Shown: piece after piece, positions 1-8,891 of the stretch
How the letters are laid out: every line of letters begins with the position of its first letter
Numbering within the stretch: position 1 is the stretch's first letter
Assembly: GCA_029882975.1 (NCBI GenBank)
Contig: JAOUJW010000007.1
Coordinates: forward strand, 62,001 to 126,000
Origin: Gammaproteobacteria bacterium
Lineage (GTDB): Bacteria > Pseudomonadota > Gammaproteobacteria > SZUA-152
Length of the DNA stretch: 64,000 nt
Direction: 5' to 3'
Program-made: the position numbers and the translations under genes
The notes under the pieces: model-generated
Told to the model about the DNA's origin: nothing
The model's input: the letters and a program-made list of their open reading frames with translations, nothing else
The model's database searches: none

Positions 1-435
1 CCCGCTGCTAAAACCGTGGATAAAGTTCTGGTGCTCAAGGCTGAGCGAAAAATGTTTTTGTTACACAAAAACCAACGCTTGAAAGAATACAGTATCTCGT
101 TGGGTGATGATCCCATTGGACATAAGCAGCAACAAGGCGACGAACGTACCCCCGAAGGCCATTACATCATTGACTACCGCAATCCCCAGAGTCGCTATCA
201 TTTGTCCCTGCATATCAACTACCCAAACGCTGCAGATAAACAACGGGCGAGACAAAAAGGCGTCAACCCCGGTGGAGACATCTTTATTCACGGCCTTCCC
301 AATGGCATGGGCCTGTTGAGTTCCGCCTTCAAACACAGCGACTGGACTGACGGCTGTATCGCCGTAACTAACGAAGAAATAGAAGAAATTTGGCGTCTGG
401 TAAAAAACGGTACCCCCATCGAAATTCGCCCCTAA
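1..435 (+). CDS. L,D-transpeptidase catalytic domain protein, 5' end outside window
   Basis: YkuD-type L,D-transpeptidases act in the periplasm and cross-link peptidoglycan stem peptides or attach proteins to them. The visible 140 or so residues contain the family signature: a conserved His in 'IHGLPNG' near residue 93 and the catalytic Cys in 'DGCIAVTN' near residue 114. The spacing between His and Cys matches the YafK/ErfK-like branch. The reading frame is open to the first base of the window, and no signal peptide is visible. The GTG at 16 is therefore probably internal and the gene starts further left. Family assignment is firm; substrate is unknown. Confidence 0.85.
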   Translation, partial: PAAKTVDKVLVLKAERKMFLLHKNQRLKEYSISLGDDPIGHKQQQGDERTPEGHYIIDYRNPQSRYHLSLHINYPNAADKQRARQKGVNPGGDIFIHGLPNGMGLLSSAFKHSDWTDGCIAVTNEEIEEIWRLVKNGTPIEIRP

Positions 436-537
436 TATTCAATTATTAATATTAGGTGATTTAGTTCACATAATCTTTAGCTTTTCGCGGACTATCCGAT
501 ACAAGGCATGAATCACCACGAAAATGGAGTAGAAGCG

Positions 538-1344
538 ATGTATAGACTAGCCCTTTTACTGCTCGTTAGCCTGCTTGCAAGCTCTTTTGTCTATGCAGCG
601 GAAGATTTTCCGGGCAGAACTCACAATAAGTATAAAAATGTGCCCTACATTGAGCTGAATGATTTACATAGCCGTTTGGCCAATGTCACTATTGTGGACG
701 TGCGTTCGGCATTTGAATTCAACACGCTCAAAATCAAGAGCGCCATCAACATCCCGGTAGCATTTGACACTTTTGAAGATGAAGTTAAAAAACTGCATGC
801 CAAGACCAAGAAAACTCTAGTGTTTTACTGTAATGGTCATACCTGTATGAAATCTTACGCCGCTGCCCAACGTGCCAAGGAAGCCGGTTTAGATGATGTG
901 CTCGCCTTTGATGCCGGTATTTTCGACTGGACCAAGGCCCATCCCGATCAGGCCGTTTTATTGGGACAAAGCCCGGTCAATATCGGCGACCTGATACCCA
1001 AGAAAAAACTTAAAGCTCGTATGCTGGACCCCGACAAATTCAGCGATATGGCCACCCAAGATCAGTCGAAAACATTGGTAATCGATATACGTGATAAGTT
1101 TCAGCGCGCCGGTGTGGGCTTCTTTCCCGGCATGGAGCGTTGGACCAGCCTGAATGATATGGACAAGCTCTATATGCACGTGAAAAAAGCGGCCGCTAAA
1201 AACAAAACCATTTACATTTATGACGAAGTCGGTAAGCAGGTTCGCTGGCTGCAATACGCCCTGGAACGCCTGGGGGTGAAAAATTACTACTTCATGAGTG
1301 ATGGCGCCCGTGGTTATTACAAAATGATCGCCAAAGCACCATAA
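538..1344 (+). CDS. Exported tandem rhodanese-domain protein
   Basis: Rhodaneses carry sulfane sulfur as a cysteine persulfide. The protein starts with a clear signal peptide (MYRLALLLLVSLLASSFVYA), so it is probably periplasmic. The first rhodanese domain (about residues 40-150) has 'IVDVRSAFEF' and the active loop 'YCNGHTC' with the likely catalytic Cys at residue 98. The second domain (about 175-265) keeps the fold signature ('LVIDIRDKFQ') but has Asp-Glu where the Cys should be ('IYIYDEVGKQ'), so it is probably non-catalytic. The ATG at 538 has GGAG 8 nt upstream and gives a proper signal peptide. The in-frame ATG at 508 would add ten polar residues before it and is less likely. A terminator follows directly. 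Confidence 0.88.
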   Translation: MYRLALLLLVSLLASSFVYAAEDFPGRTHNKYKNVPYIELNDLHSRLANVTIVDVRSAFEFNTLKIKSAINIPVAFDTFEDEVKKLHAKTKKTLVFYCNGHTCMKSYAAAQRAKEAGLDDVLAFDAGIFDWTKAHPDQAVLLGQSPVNIGDLIPKKKLKARMLDPDKFSDMATQDQSKTLVIDIRDKFQRAGVGFFPGMERWTSLNDMDKLYMHVKKAAAKNKTIYIYDEVGKQVRWLQYALERLGVKNYYFMSDGARGYYKMIAKAP

Positions 1345-1360
1345 GCTGATATCTCCACGG

Positions 1361-1389
1361 AAAAAGCCGGTTTACACCGGCTTTTTTTT
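1361..1389 (+). terminator. Rho-independent terminator after the rhodanese gene
   Basis: The stem AAAAAGCCGGT pairs with ACCGGCTTTTT across the loop TTAC and is followed by a run of eight T. It lies 16 nt after the rhodanese stop codon. The left A-run mirrors the T-run, so it could also stop leftward transcripts. Confidence 0.9.
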
Positions 1390-1474
1390 GCATTTCCAAA
1401 AGCGCGGCTGGAACCGTGGCATTAATTATGCTAATTATCAAAGGATAGGCAACGAACAGAACAAGGGACCATAC

Positions 1475-2026
1475 ATGCAAACCACTAACCCCGAAGATAT
1501 TCTGCAGTTTTGGTACAAGCCGGAAAATGCAACCCAATGGTTCAGCGCCACTTCGGAGTTGGATGTTGAAATCCGTATTCGTTACTTGCACGTTTGGAAA
1601 CAAGCTTTGGACGGCAAACTGGATAATTGGAAAGACAATGCCAGTGGTTGTCTGGCCCTATGCATCATCCTGGATCAGTTTCCCCTGCACATTTTCCGAG
1701 GCAGCGCCAAAAGTTATTCATCGGAAGCAGCAGCCATTGACGTGGCCAAACACGCCATACGCCAAGGATTCAATAAACTCATTCCGGATGAACAAATCGC
1801 ATTTTTGTATATGCCACTGATGCACAGTGAAAACAAAAATGATCAGGAGCTTTCGGTAAAACTGTTTGAATCCACAGGATTGAAAGAGAGCATCAAGTTC
1901 GCCCGTCATCACCGCGATTTAATCCAGCGCTTTGGCCGTTTCCCTCACCGCAATAAAATCCTGGGGCGGGAAAGTACTTTAGAAGAACTGAGTTACCTGG
2001 AATCCAAAGAAGCGTTTACCGGCTAG
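1475..2026 (+). CDS. DUF924 family protein
   Basis: This 183-residue protein begins 'MQTTNPEDILQFWY', the usual N-terminus of DUF924, an all-helical TPR-like family. The family landmarks 'ILDQFPLHIFRG' and 'RFGRFPHRNKILGRES' are present. The biochemical role of the family is not settled and I assign none. The ATG at 1475 has AAGGGA about 7 nt upstream. Earlier in-frame starts would fall in the preceding terminator. The 3' end overlaps the convergent deaD gene by 11 nt. Confidence 0.88.
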   Translation: MQTTNPEDILQFWYKPENATQWFSATSELDVEIRIRYLHVWKQALDGKLDNWKDNASGCLALCIILDQFPLHIFRGSAKSYSSEAAAIDVAKHAIRQGFNKLIPDEQIAFLYMPLMHSENKNDQELSVKLFESTGLKESIKFARHHRDLIQRFGRFPHRNKILGRESTLEELSYLESKEAFTG

Positions 2027-3794
2027 AACGCTCCCGCTTGGCCGGTGCCCGAGGTTTGGCACGACTTCGATCCAATGCTTCCAACAAACTGATATTCAAA
2101 GGTTTTTGTTGTACCCGAACCTTTTTTAAATGCTGAAAGATTTCTTTGGGCATACCTTCCGGTAGATCCACGGTGCTGTAATTGTCGTAAATTCGAATCC
2201 GGCCAATGTACTGGCTGTCTAAACCGGCTTCATTGGCAATGGCGCCTACAATATCTCGAGCCGTCGCCCCGTGAGTTTCCCCCACTTCCAGACGATACCC
2301 CAGCATGCCAGGATCCTTCGATGAAGATTTTTTATCCTTTTTCTTGTCACGCTTGGGCTTGTCCCGACCCGCCGGCGTGAATTCACTGTCTTTTTGTTTA
2401 AATTTGGATTTTGGCTTTTCGTCCTGATGCTTTCTGGCAACAGAGTCGCTGTTAGCGCTTTCTGTTTTACCCCGGGCTTGGCTTTTCGCAAATAAGCCAC
2501 TGCCCCCCGATTGGGCCACCAAGGCAGCCGCTATGGTCTCAGCGCTGAACCCCGATTGTTGCTTTAAGGTTTCCACGACTTGCTCATAGGGCACCAAATC
2601 CTCTGTTTGTACGGTGTTAATCACAGATTCCATATATCGCTGCAAGCGCAAACTGGAGACCTCAGCTGAGGTGGGTATTTGCAGCGGAGCAATGCGACTT
2701 CCTGTCGCCTTTTCCAAGCCCCGCAACAGACGCATTTCTCTCGGAGCTGCAAACAGGATGGCTTTACCATTGCGTCCGGCTCGGCCGGTGCGACCAATGC
2801 GGTGCACATAAGCCTCTGAATCGTATGGAATATCATAATTAAATACATGGGTAATGCGAGATACATCCAAGCCACGGGCGGCAACGTCTGTGGCCACGAC
2901 AATGTCCAGAGAACCCCGTTTCAGCTGCTCTACGGTTTTCTCCCGTAAGGGTTGGTTCATATCTCCGTTGAGACAAGCACTGGCAAATCCTCGCGCTTCG
3001 AGTTTCTGTGACAGTTCGACGGTGCTGTTTTTGGTCCGCACAAAAACGATCGCCGCATCCATTTCCTCTGTTTCCAGTATTCGGGTCAAGGCATCAAGCT
3101 TATGAATACCGTCGACTTTCCAGAAACGCTGTTCAATGGTTTCCACCGTTGTGGTATCGGCCTTGATGACCACCTGCTCGGGATTGTGCAAATGTTTCTG
3201 TGCCACTTTGCGAATGGCTCCCGGCATAGTTGCCGAAAACAAAGCCATTTGCCTCTCTTGTGGCAGCTGCTGCAAGATCCAATCAATATCGTCGATAAAG
3301 CCCATTTTCAGCATTTCATCGGCTTCATCCAGCACCACGCTGCGCAAGGATTCCACATGAATGGTTTTGCGTCGCATGTGGTCCATCACCCGCCCCGGCG
3401 TTCCCACAATCACGTGAACACCCCGTTTTAATTGACGCAGCTGTAAACCCATACTTTGACCGCCATATACCGGCAATACATGAAATCCGGGAAGAAAACG
3501 GCCATAGCTTTGCAGGGCTTCAGCCACTTGCAAGGCCAGTTCGCGTGTTGGCGTAAGTACCAGCAATTGGGTTTGACGCTGGTTCAAATCCAAACGCTGC
3601 AAAAGCGGTAAAGCAAACGCAGCCGTCTTTCCGGTACCGGTCTGAGCCTGGCCTAAGATATCCTTGCCTTCTAACAGTAAGGGAATACAAGACGTCTGGA
3701 TGGGTGAAGGGGTTTCGTACCCCAATTCATTCAACGCCCGACAAACGGGCGCACTCAAACCAAGGTCACTAAACGGGGAAACCGGAGCAGACAT
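2016..3794 (-). CDS. deaD: ATP-dependent DEAD-box RNA helicase DeaD/CsdA
   Basis: DeaD unwinds structured RNA during ribosome assembly and mRNA decay, especially in the cold. All core motifs are present: AQTGTGKT (about residue 50), PTRELA, TPGR, DEAD (about 155), SAT, ARGLD and HRIGRTGR (about 330). A Lys/Ser-rich linker (about 440-500) leads to a DbpA-type RNA-binding domain ('YRLEVGETHGATARDIVGAIA') and a basic tail rich in Arg. At 592 residues it fits the CsdA class. AAAAGG precedes the ATG by about 8 nt. The 5' region up to about 3990 contains a GGTCCGT/GGACGGTCC hairpin at 3858-3880, consistent with a structured leader like that of E. coli deaD; this part is inference. Confidence 0.95.
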   Translation of the reverse strand: MSAPVSPFSDLGLSAPVCRALNELGYETPSPIQTSCIPLLLEGKDILGQAQTGTGKTAAFALPLLQRLDLNQRQTQLLVLTPTRELALQVAEALQSYGRFLPGFHVLPVYGGQSMGLQLRQLKRGVHVIVGTPGRVMDHMRRKTIHVESLRSVVLDEADEMLKMGFIDDIDWILQQLPQERQMALFSATMPGAIRKVAQKHLHNPEQVVIKADTTTVETIEQRFWKVDGIHKLDALTRILETEEMDAAIVFVRTKNSTVELSQKLEARGFASACLNGDMNQPLREKTVEQLKRGSLDIVVATDVAARGLDVSRITHVFNYDIPYDSEAYVHRIGRTGRAGRNGKAILFAAPREMRLLRGLEKATGSRIAPLQIPTSAEVSSLRLQRYMESVINTVQTEDLVPYEQVVETLKQQSGFSAETIAAALVAQSGGSGLFAKSQARGKTESANSDSVARKHQDEKPKSKFKQKDSEFTPAGRDKPKRDKKKDKKSSSKDPGMLGYRLEVGETHGATARDIVGAIANEAGLDSQYIGRIRIYDNYSTVDLPEGMPKEIFQHLKKVRVQQKPLNISLLEALDRSRAKPRAPAKRERSSR

Positions 3795-4040
3795 ATAAAA
3801 AACCTTTTAAATCACAATGTGGTACAAGTGGGTAACTGTGTGGAAATACTGCCTGCAGCGGTCCGTGGTTGGACGGTCCCGGATAGAGGTTCGTAATCGC
3901 GAGGATAATTATACCCCAACGGCGCGCTAATAACACCGCTCAAACGCAAATACTACAGGGTTTTTTGTCAAGAAGATAAAGAATCCCGGCTCCTGAACCG
4001 ACACTGTTTTTACTAAAACAACCCAGGTCGGGCTTACGCT

Positions 4041-5012
4041 GTGGGAAATACCGTCACTATCCATTATTTGAACCAAACCGTGTGCTGCAACTCCGGTGAG
4101 ACCGTTTTGGACGCCTTGCTGCGCCAGGGACAAAAACTCAGCTTTTCCTGCCGTAACGGTATCTGTCACACCTGCCTGTTACAGTGCAGTGCCGGTTCGC
4201 CGGGAGCGGAAGCGCAAAAGAGCTTGAGCCCGGACTTGGTGACCAAAGGCTACTTTCTGCCGTGCAAATGCCGCCCCGCCGATGATTTGCACATTGCCCC
4301 GGCCCAATTGGAAGACTTGTACACTCAGGCGGTAGTCCACAGCAAACAATGGTTGTGTGATTCGGTAATGAAACTTTTATTGCAACCACAATCCAATCTG
4401 ATGTACCAGGGCGGCCAATTCTTGAACATCCTCCACCCGGGCGGTTGCGTGCGCAGCTATTCCATTGCCGGCAACTTTCTGGAAGATCCCTACCTGGAAC
4501 TGCATATCAAACACCACCCGCAGGGAACACTAAGTCATTGGCTCTGCAACAGCGTAAAAGTAGGCGACACGCTATCCATACAAGGCCCACAGGGTCGCTG
4601 CTGCTACCATAAGCGTCTGAGACCGAAAAACCTCTTATTGATCGCCAATGGAACCGGCTTGGCTCCACTGCAAGGCATTATCCGCGACGCCCTGGCCGAA
4701 GGACACCGAGGGAATATCTACTTGTATCACGGTAGTCGCCAAGCCTCCGGCCTGTACCATCGAGACTATTTCAAGCAATTGCAGCAGGAACACAGCAATT
4801 TGTTTTATCAGGCCTGCGTATCCGGCAATAACACCTCCGCCCCGGAGCTGCACCAGGGCAGAGCCGATTCAACGGCATTTGCAAACCATCCGGATCTAAC
4901 AGACTGGGCGGTGTTTATCTGCGGTTTACCCGTCATGGTAAGCAATGCCGCAGTAACAGCGGCTCGCTTAGGAGCGGCGCAAGACGATATATTCTCGGAA
5001 GGATTTGATTAA
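4041..5012 (+). CDS. 2Fe-2S ferredoxin / FAD-NAD(P)H reductase fusion
   Basis: A single chain carries an N-terminal plant-type ferredoxin domain and a C-terminal ferredoxin-NADP reductase module, the arrangement of oxygenase reductases and CDP-6-deoxy-glucoseen reductase-like proteins. Iron-sulfur ligands are Cys37, Cys42, Cys45 ('CRNGICHTC') and Cys75 or Cys77 ('FLPCKC'). FAD is expected to bind at 'RSYSIAG' and the pyridine nucleotide at 'NGTGLAPLQG'. It passes electrons from NAD(P)H to an acceptor. No oxygenase or other partner gene is adjacent, so the acceptor is unknown. The start codon is GTG at 4041, 11 residues before the conserved beta-strand pair; its ribosome-binding site is modest. 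Confidence 0.85.
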   Translation: MGNTVTIHYLNQTVCCNSGETVLDALLRQGQKLSFSCRNGICHTCLLQCSAGSPGAEAQKSLSPDLVTKGYFLPCKCRPADDLHIAPAQLEDLYTQAVVHSKQWLCDSVMKLLLQPQSNLMYQGGQFLNILHPGGCVRSYSIAGNFLEDPYLELHIKHHPQGTLSHWLCNSVKVGDTLSIQGPQGRCCYHKRLRPKNLLLIANGTGLAPLQGIIRDALAEGHRGNIYLYHGSRQASGLYHRDYFKQLQQEHSNLFYQACVSGNNTSAPELHQGRADSTAFANHPDLTDWAVFICGLPVMVSNAAVTAARLGAAQDDIFSEGFD

Positions 5013-5017
5013 ACGCC

Positions 5018-6016
5018 TCAATCGTTCAGCAACAACACCTTACCCTGAGCGGTTTGGGTCTCGAAATAACGGTGGGCCTTGGCAACCTCGTTAAAGCCAA
5101 AACGTTCCTTGTCCAACAAGAGCGTTAACTCACCTTGGTCAACCAGAGAAACCAGTTGGCGCAAAATTTCTCCATGCCCTGCTCTACCCACGTTGTGCAA
5201 CAAAGGGATCAACATAAACACGACATGCAATGACAGCCCTTTACTATGCATCAAACTCAAGTCTTGCGTAGAGCGTGTGGAAACCGAAACCACGGTGCCA
5301 TTCAATGCGGCCGCTTGGAAAGATTGTTGTATGTTGTCACCACCCACAGTGTCAAAAACCACATCAAACCCCTTTCCATCGGTTGCCTGTTGCACGTATT
5401 CCGCAACGTTCTGTTGCCGATAAAGAAAACACTCGTGGGCACCTAAGCGTTTGGCTATTGCTGCTTTCTCTGCCGAGGAACAGGTCGCATACACCTGAGC
5501 ACCGCGACTGCGAGCCAATTGAATGCCTATATGACTTACGCCACCGGTAGCCCCGTGAATCAACACACTTTGCCCGGCCTGCAATTTGGCTTTTTCCATC
5601 AGAGCCGTCCAGGCGGTTATGCCTACCAAAGGCAAAGCAGCTGACTGAGCCAGATCCATTTTTGCCGGGGCCGGTGCAAGCAGACGAGCATCCACCAGCA
5701 TTTGATCGGCCAAAGCACCCCCGGTACCTCTTACGCCTCCGCCGCAACTGATCACCTTATCCCCCACGGCGAAACCTTGCACGTCATCCGCCACCGCTGC
5801 CACGGAACCGGATACATCACCGTGCAACACGGCGGGAAAGTCCGGCGCAATGGCGGCCAACTTACCTTGACGAATTTTAGTATCCACCGGGTTAATGCTT
5901 GTGGCCATGACGTTAATCAACACATGCCCCGGACACAATTGCGGGGCCTGCAATTGCGTTTGCGTAAACACTTCAGGTGCGCCGAACTCCCGAATTACCA
6001 TCGCCTTCACTGTCAT
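5018..6016 (-). CDS. MDR-family zinc-less quinone oxidoreductase-like protein
   Basis: Medium-chain dehydrogenase/reductases of this branch reduce quinones or enones with NADPH. The GroES-like N-terminal half starts 'VKAMVIREFGAPEVF' and the Rossmann half has 'VLIHGATGGVSHIGIQLARSRGA'. The structural and catalytic zinc cysteines of alcohol dehydrogenases are absent, as expected for quinone reductases. The start is ambiguous. The ATG at 6016 lies directly against a GGGGAGG sequence, which is too close. The GTG at 6010, two codons later, has that sequence at an ideal 7 nt and gives the usual family N-terminus. It ends 5 nt from the convergent reductase gene. Confidence 0.88.
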   Translation of the reverse strand: MTVKAMVIREFGAPEVFTQTQLQAPQLCPGHVLINVMATSINPVDTKIRQGKLAAIAPDFPAVLHGDVSGSVAAVADDVQGFAVGDKVISCGGGVRGTGGALADQMLVDARLLAPAPAKMDLAQSAALPLVGITAWTALMEKAKLQAGQSVLIHGATGGVSHIGIQLARSRGAQVYATCSSAEKAAIAKRLGAHECFLYRQQNVAEYVQQATDGKGFDVVFDTVGGDNIQQSFQAAALNGTVVSVSTRSTQDLSLMHSKGLSLHVVFMLIPLLHNVGRAGHGEILRQLVSLVDQGELTLLLDKERFGFNEVAKAHRYFETQTAQGKVLLLND

Positions 6017-6203
6017 TCCTCCCCAGTACCACAATGTGAACGCACATATTACAGTCCTACGCTATAAAAACAAGCGCTACTTCACGATACTAAATACAAC
6101 TATATATAAGCTTCGTATTCGCCTCGACATTTAACACACGTTTAATAAATTTCCCTTGCACCAACGCCGATAAAAATTTTGTATCTATTTGTGCAGGTGC
6201 CTC

Positions 6204-7439
6204 ATGTTATCAAGAAAAGATATGTCAACAATTAATGGCGGCACACTGGGTTTATTTTTCCCGCTGTGTTACATGAACAAAAACGAGTTGGAGCTTTTGG
6301 CTCAGGACGTCATCGTCTTTGTCGGAAAGAAAGGCAAACGCCTGGTAGAACAAGGCTCCACCGATCACAAAGCGCTCTATCTGATCAAAGGCAAAGTCTG
6401 CCTGGAAACAGACGATGGCAAAAGGCAATTTATTGAAGAATACACTCGCGCCTCCAAAAGTCCGGTGTCGTTTTCCGATCCGCATAAATACACGGTCACC
6501 TGTGACACCACCGTGGAATTTATGCGTATAGACAATCATATTATCGATAACCTATTAGAACGCCATCGTGATGCGCATCAATGCCAGTTCGACTACAGTT
6601 GGCTGAACAACCCCCTGTTTTTTGATATCTACCGGGACTTAAGTCAGGATGCGCTGATTATCCCTACATTGCCCAAGCTGGCTCTGAACATTCGCAAAGC
6701 CATTGATGATGATGCTGACCTGAGAAAAATCGAAATCCTGATTCAGGCGGACCCCACTTTAGCCACTATATTAATTCGCACAGCCAATAGCGCGCTCTAT
6801 AAGCGCGACAACCCCGCCGAGACCATTGAAAAAGCCATAATCCGCTTAGGTATGCAAACCATTAAAAGTCTGGTGACCCACTATTCGTTAAAGAGCTTGT
6901 TCCGCACCGAATCCACAATTCTCAAAGCCAGAATGCACGACCTGTGGATACACAGCACGGAAGTGGCCGCCATGTCTTTTGTATTGGCCCGCAAACTTAT
7001 GACATTGGATCCTGAACATGCCCTATTGCTTGGCTTACTCCACAATGTGGGGGCACTGCCCTTATTGAGCTACGCTGACAAGTACTCTGAATTCCGCAAC
7101 AACCCCGAAAAACTCGATAAAGTTGTCGTTGAATTATCCCATCATATCGGGGCACTGGTATTCGATGAATGGGGTTTTCCAGAAGATTTTGTTCAAGTTG
7201 CCAAAGAAAGTAACAACTGGGGGAGAGAATCCGGTGAAAGAGCGGACTACTGCGACTTAATCATAGCGGCCAAATACCATACCCTGCATTCACACGGTAA
7301 AACCGCAGCTTTGCCGCCACCGGAATCGGTACCGGCATTGAGAAAGCTCGGACTCATCGAGGAACTGAGCGACAACGAGCGCTTACTTTCTGATGTCAAA
7401 AATCAAGTGTGGGAAGTCCGGCGTATGCTGTCGATGTAA
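6204..7439 (+). CDS. HDOD-domain signalling protein with N-terminal cyclic-nucleotide-binding-like domain
   Basis: HDOD is a non-catalytic relative of HD phosphohydrolases found in bacterial signalling proteins. Residues about 15-130 look like a cNMP-binding beta-roll ('LVEQGSTDHKALYLIKGKVCLE'). Residues about 150-340 form the HDOD domain, with 'IPTLPKLALNIRKAI', 'DPTLATILIRTANSAL', 'AIIRLGMQTIKSLV' and 'LLGLLHNVGALPLL'. The metal-binding HD pair is replaced by HN. The ligand of the N-terminal domain is unknown. AGGTG lies 5 nt before the ATG at 6204; an alternative ATG is at 6222. It stands alone, convergent with the PhnD-like gene. Confidence 0.82.
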   Translation: MLSRKDMSTINGGTLGLFFPLCYMNKNELELLAQDVIVFVGKKGKRLVEQGSTDHKALYLIKGKVCLETDDGKRQFIEEYTRASKSPVSFSDPHKYTVTCDTTVEFMRIDNHIIDNLLERHRDAHQCQFDYSWLNNPLFFDIYRDLSQDALIIPTLPKLALNIRKAIDDDADLRKIEILIQADPTLATILIRTANSALYKRDNPAETIEKAIIRLGMQTIKSLVTHYSLKSLFRTESTILKARMHDLWIHSTEVAAMSFVLARKLMTLDPEHALLLGLLHNVGALPLLSYADKYSEFRNNPEKLDKVVVELSHHIGALVFDEWGFPEDFVQVAKESNNWGRESGERADYCDLIIAAKYHTLHSHGKTAALPPPESVPALRKLGLIEELSDNERLLSDVKNQVWEVRRMLSM

Positions 7440-7457
7440 CACCCGACTATTTGACCC

Positions 7458-7476
7458 TTAAGTGCTTCGCACTTAA
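7458..7476. repeat. Perfect 8-bp hairpin between convergent genes
   Basis: TTAAGTGC and GCACTTAA flank the 3-nt loop TTC between the HDOD stop codon and the stop of the PhnD-like gene. There is no T-run on either strand. It may be an mRNA 3'-end stabiliser or a weak shared terminator. Confidence 0.5.
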
Positions 7477-7499
7477 ATCCAATCGTGCCCACCACACAC

Positions 7500-8318
7500 T
7501 TACCAGCCGAAAATGGAGTTATCCTGCAGTAAGTTGTGATCCTCGTAATCCAAGGTCTGTGCCGGTTCAAATGACGCCGTCTTGCTTTGAAATCTTTGCA
7601 ATATAGGTAAGGTGGACGTTTCCCCTTTCGTCAGGGAATGAATAATTTTATCCCGTTCGGCAGAAGTGATCCTCGTACTGCTGGTAATTCCCTGGTTGGT
7701 TAAGGCCACACTGCGGCGCAATATACGAGTTCTATTGCGCAATTCTTCGTTGGACGATTTACGATAAAAAGCCGATCGAATGATCAGTCCCCGGCACTCT
7801 CCCTTCATAAAAGCCACTGCGGCTTCCTTAAACCCACCATCGATAATTTTGTATTTAGGCTGCCGCGCCGGATTGGGAAACATGGCGAATAAGGTCAAAG
7901 CCCCAAGATTGGGAGCCGGTAAAGTACAGATCATTTGCCCAAAGAGATCATCGGGCGTTTTGATACGTTCATCATCCTGAGCTGTCAGCAATACAAATTG
8001 CAAGGAACCCGACAATTTGACTAATGGCTTTGCGCCCAAGTGCCGAATCCGCCAAGCCGCAAAATGGGGACCGTCAAAAACGATATCATACTCATCGTTT
8101 TTCATTTTCTTTTCGTATTCCCGCCAGCTTTGTGGATGCTGGTAAACCACGGACTTACCCAGTAGTTGCGACAAATGTTGTGCTAAGGGCGCGTATACCC
8201 GTTCACCTTCCTGTTTACTTTCTCTTGGAGGAGCGCTCATTATCAGATCGGCGTGCACAACTGCCGAACAAATTATCAGCAAACACGATACAACCCTTAA
8301 CAGCCAAATCCTTGACAT
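7500..8318 (-). CDS. PhnD-like phosphate/phosphonate-type substrate-binding protein
   Basis: A 272-residue secreted protein with a signal peptide (residues 1-23, ending 'SAVVHA') and a periplasmic-binding-protein type 2 fold. The segment 'YAPLAQHLSQLLGKSV' followed by 'YDIVFDGPHFAAWRI' is typical of PhnD-family proteins, which bind oxyanions such as phosphonates or phosphite. No ABC permease or ATPase gene lies beside it, so it is either an orphan or feeds a sensor rather than a transporter. The bound ligand cannot be told from sequence. Confidence 0.8.
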   Translation of the reverse strand: MSRIWLLRVVSCLLIICSAVVHADLIMSAPPRESKQEGERVYAPLAQHLSQLLGKSVVYQHPQSWREYEKKMKNDEYDIVFDGPHFAAWRIRHLGAKPLVKLSGSLQFVLLTAQDDERIKTPDDLFGQMICTLPAPNLGALTLFAMFPNPARQPKYKIIDGGFKEAAVAFMKGECRGLIIRSAFYRKSSNEELRNRTRILRRSVALTNQGITSSTRITSAERDKIIHSLTKGETSTLPILQRFQSKTASFEPAQTLDYEDHNLLQDNSIFGW

Positions 8319-8891
8319 GCTTATGGGATCCCGCCCCTATTTATAATCGTCGTTGATATTAAGAATTCTTCTAATTCTAAATAATTATAATTAACGTAAT
8401 ACTTAGATTATGCTTACGCGCCCCGCTAAGAACTACCGTAGCACAGTTTCAGTTACAAAAGTAAGCACCAATTTTATTCAACTCGCACCGCCCACCAAGT
8501 CAACCCATGGACAACCCAGAGATAAGATTGGTGTCTTGTCGGCGTTTGTAAAATGATACGGATCAATTTTCCCTGCCCACCCCACAAACAGCACCATTAA
8601 GTCTATATTTTTCATACAAAATCCCGAACAAATCAACACCACAGGCGAACCTGGAAACGGCGATATTGGAGAAAGCCACTTGCTTATTTTCGTTAAAAAT
8701 TGAATACTTTAGTGACTAGCACTGGAAGGATCCGGGTTGTGTGGTTTTTGTGCCCGGATGAACACAATATACACAACCCAATTAAGTGTAAGCGCAACAT
8801 TTCTAGTTTAAGTGCCGGGAATCCACCATAAAATCTATGGTCTTAGTGCTGGTATTGCGCAAACGATAAGTTTGTAAGGGGGGTACATCCA
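8319..8891. other. 573-nt intergenic region with alternative hairpins
   Basis: This AT-rich gap lies between two divergent genes and must hold both promoters. I see no convincing coding frame; a 48-codon ORF at 8409-8553 lacks a ribosome-binding site. Nested inverted repeats lie at 8730-8779. The sequence CCATAAAATCTATGG (8828-8842) forms another small hairpin. AAGGGGGG at about 8876-8883 is the ribosome-binding site of the Sel1 gene. Confidence 0.6.
8730..8779 (+). promoter_or_regulatory. Mutually exclusive stem-loops upstream of the Sel1 gene
   Basis: ATCCGGG (8730-8736) can pair with CCCGGAT (8753-8759). GGGTTGTGT (8734-8742) is the exact reverse complement of ACACAACCC (8771-8779). Both stems need GGG at 8734-8736, so only one can form at a time. 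This is the layout of a switch or attenuator, but no known riboswitch class is recognised. Confidence 0.35.

Noticed and set aside
8409-8553. 48-codon frame in the large intergenic gap
   Set aside because: It has no ribosome-binding site, no hydrophobic or domain pattern, and lies in AT-rich promoter sequence.
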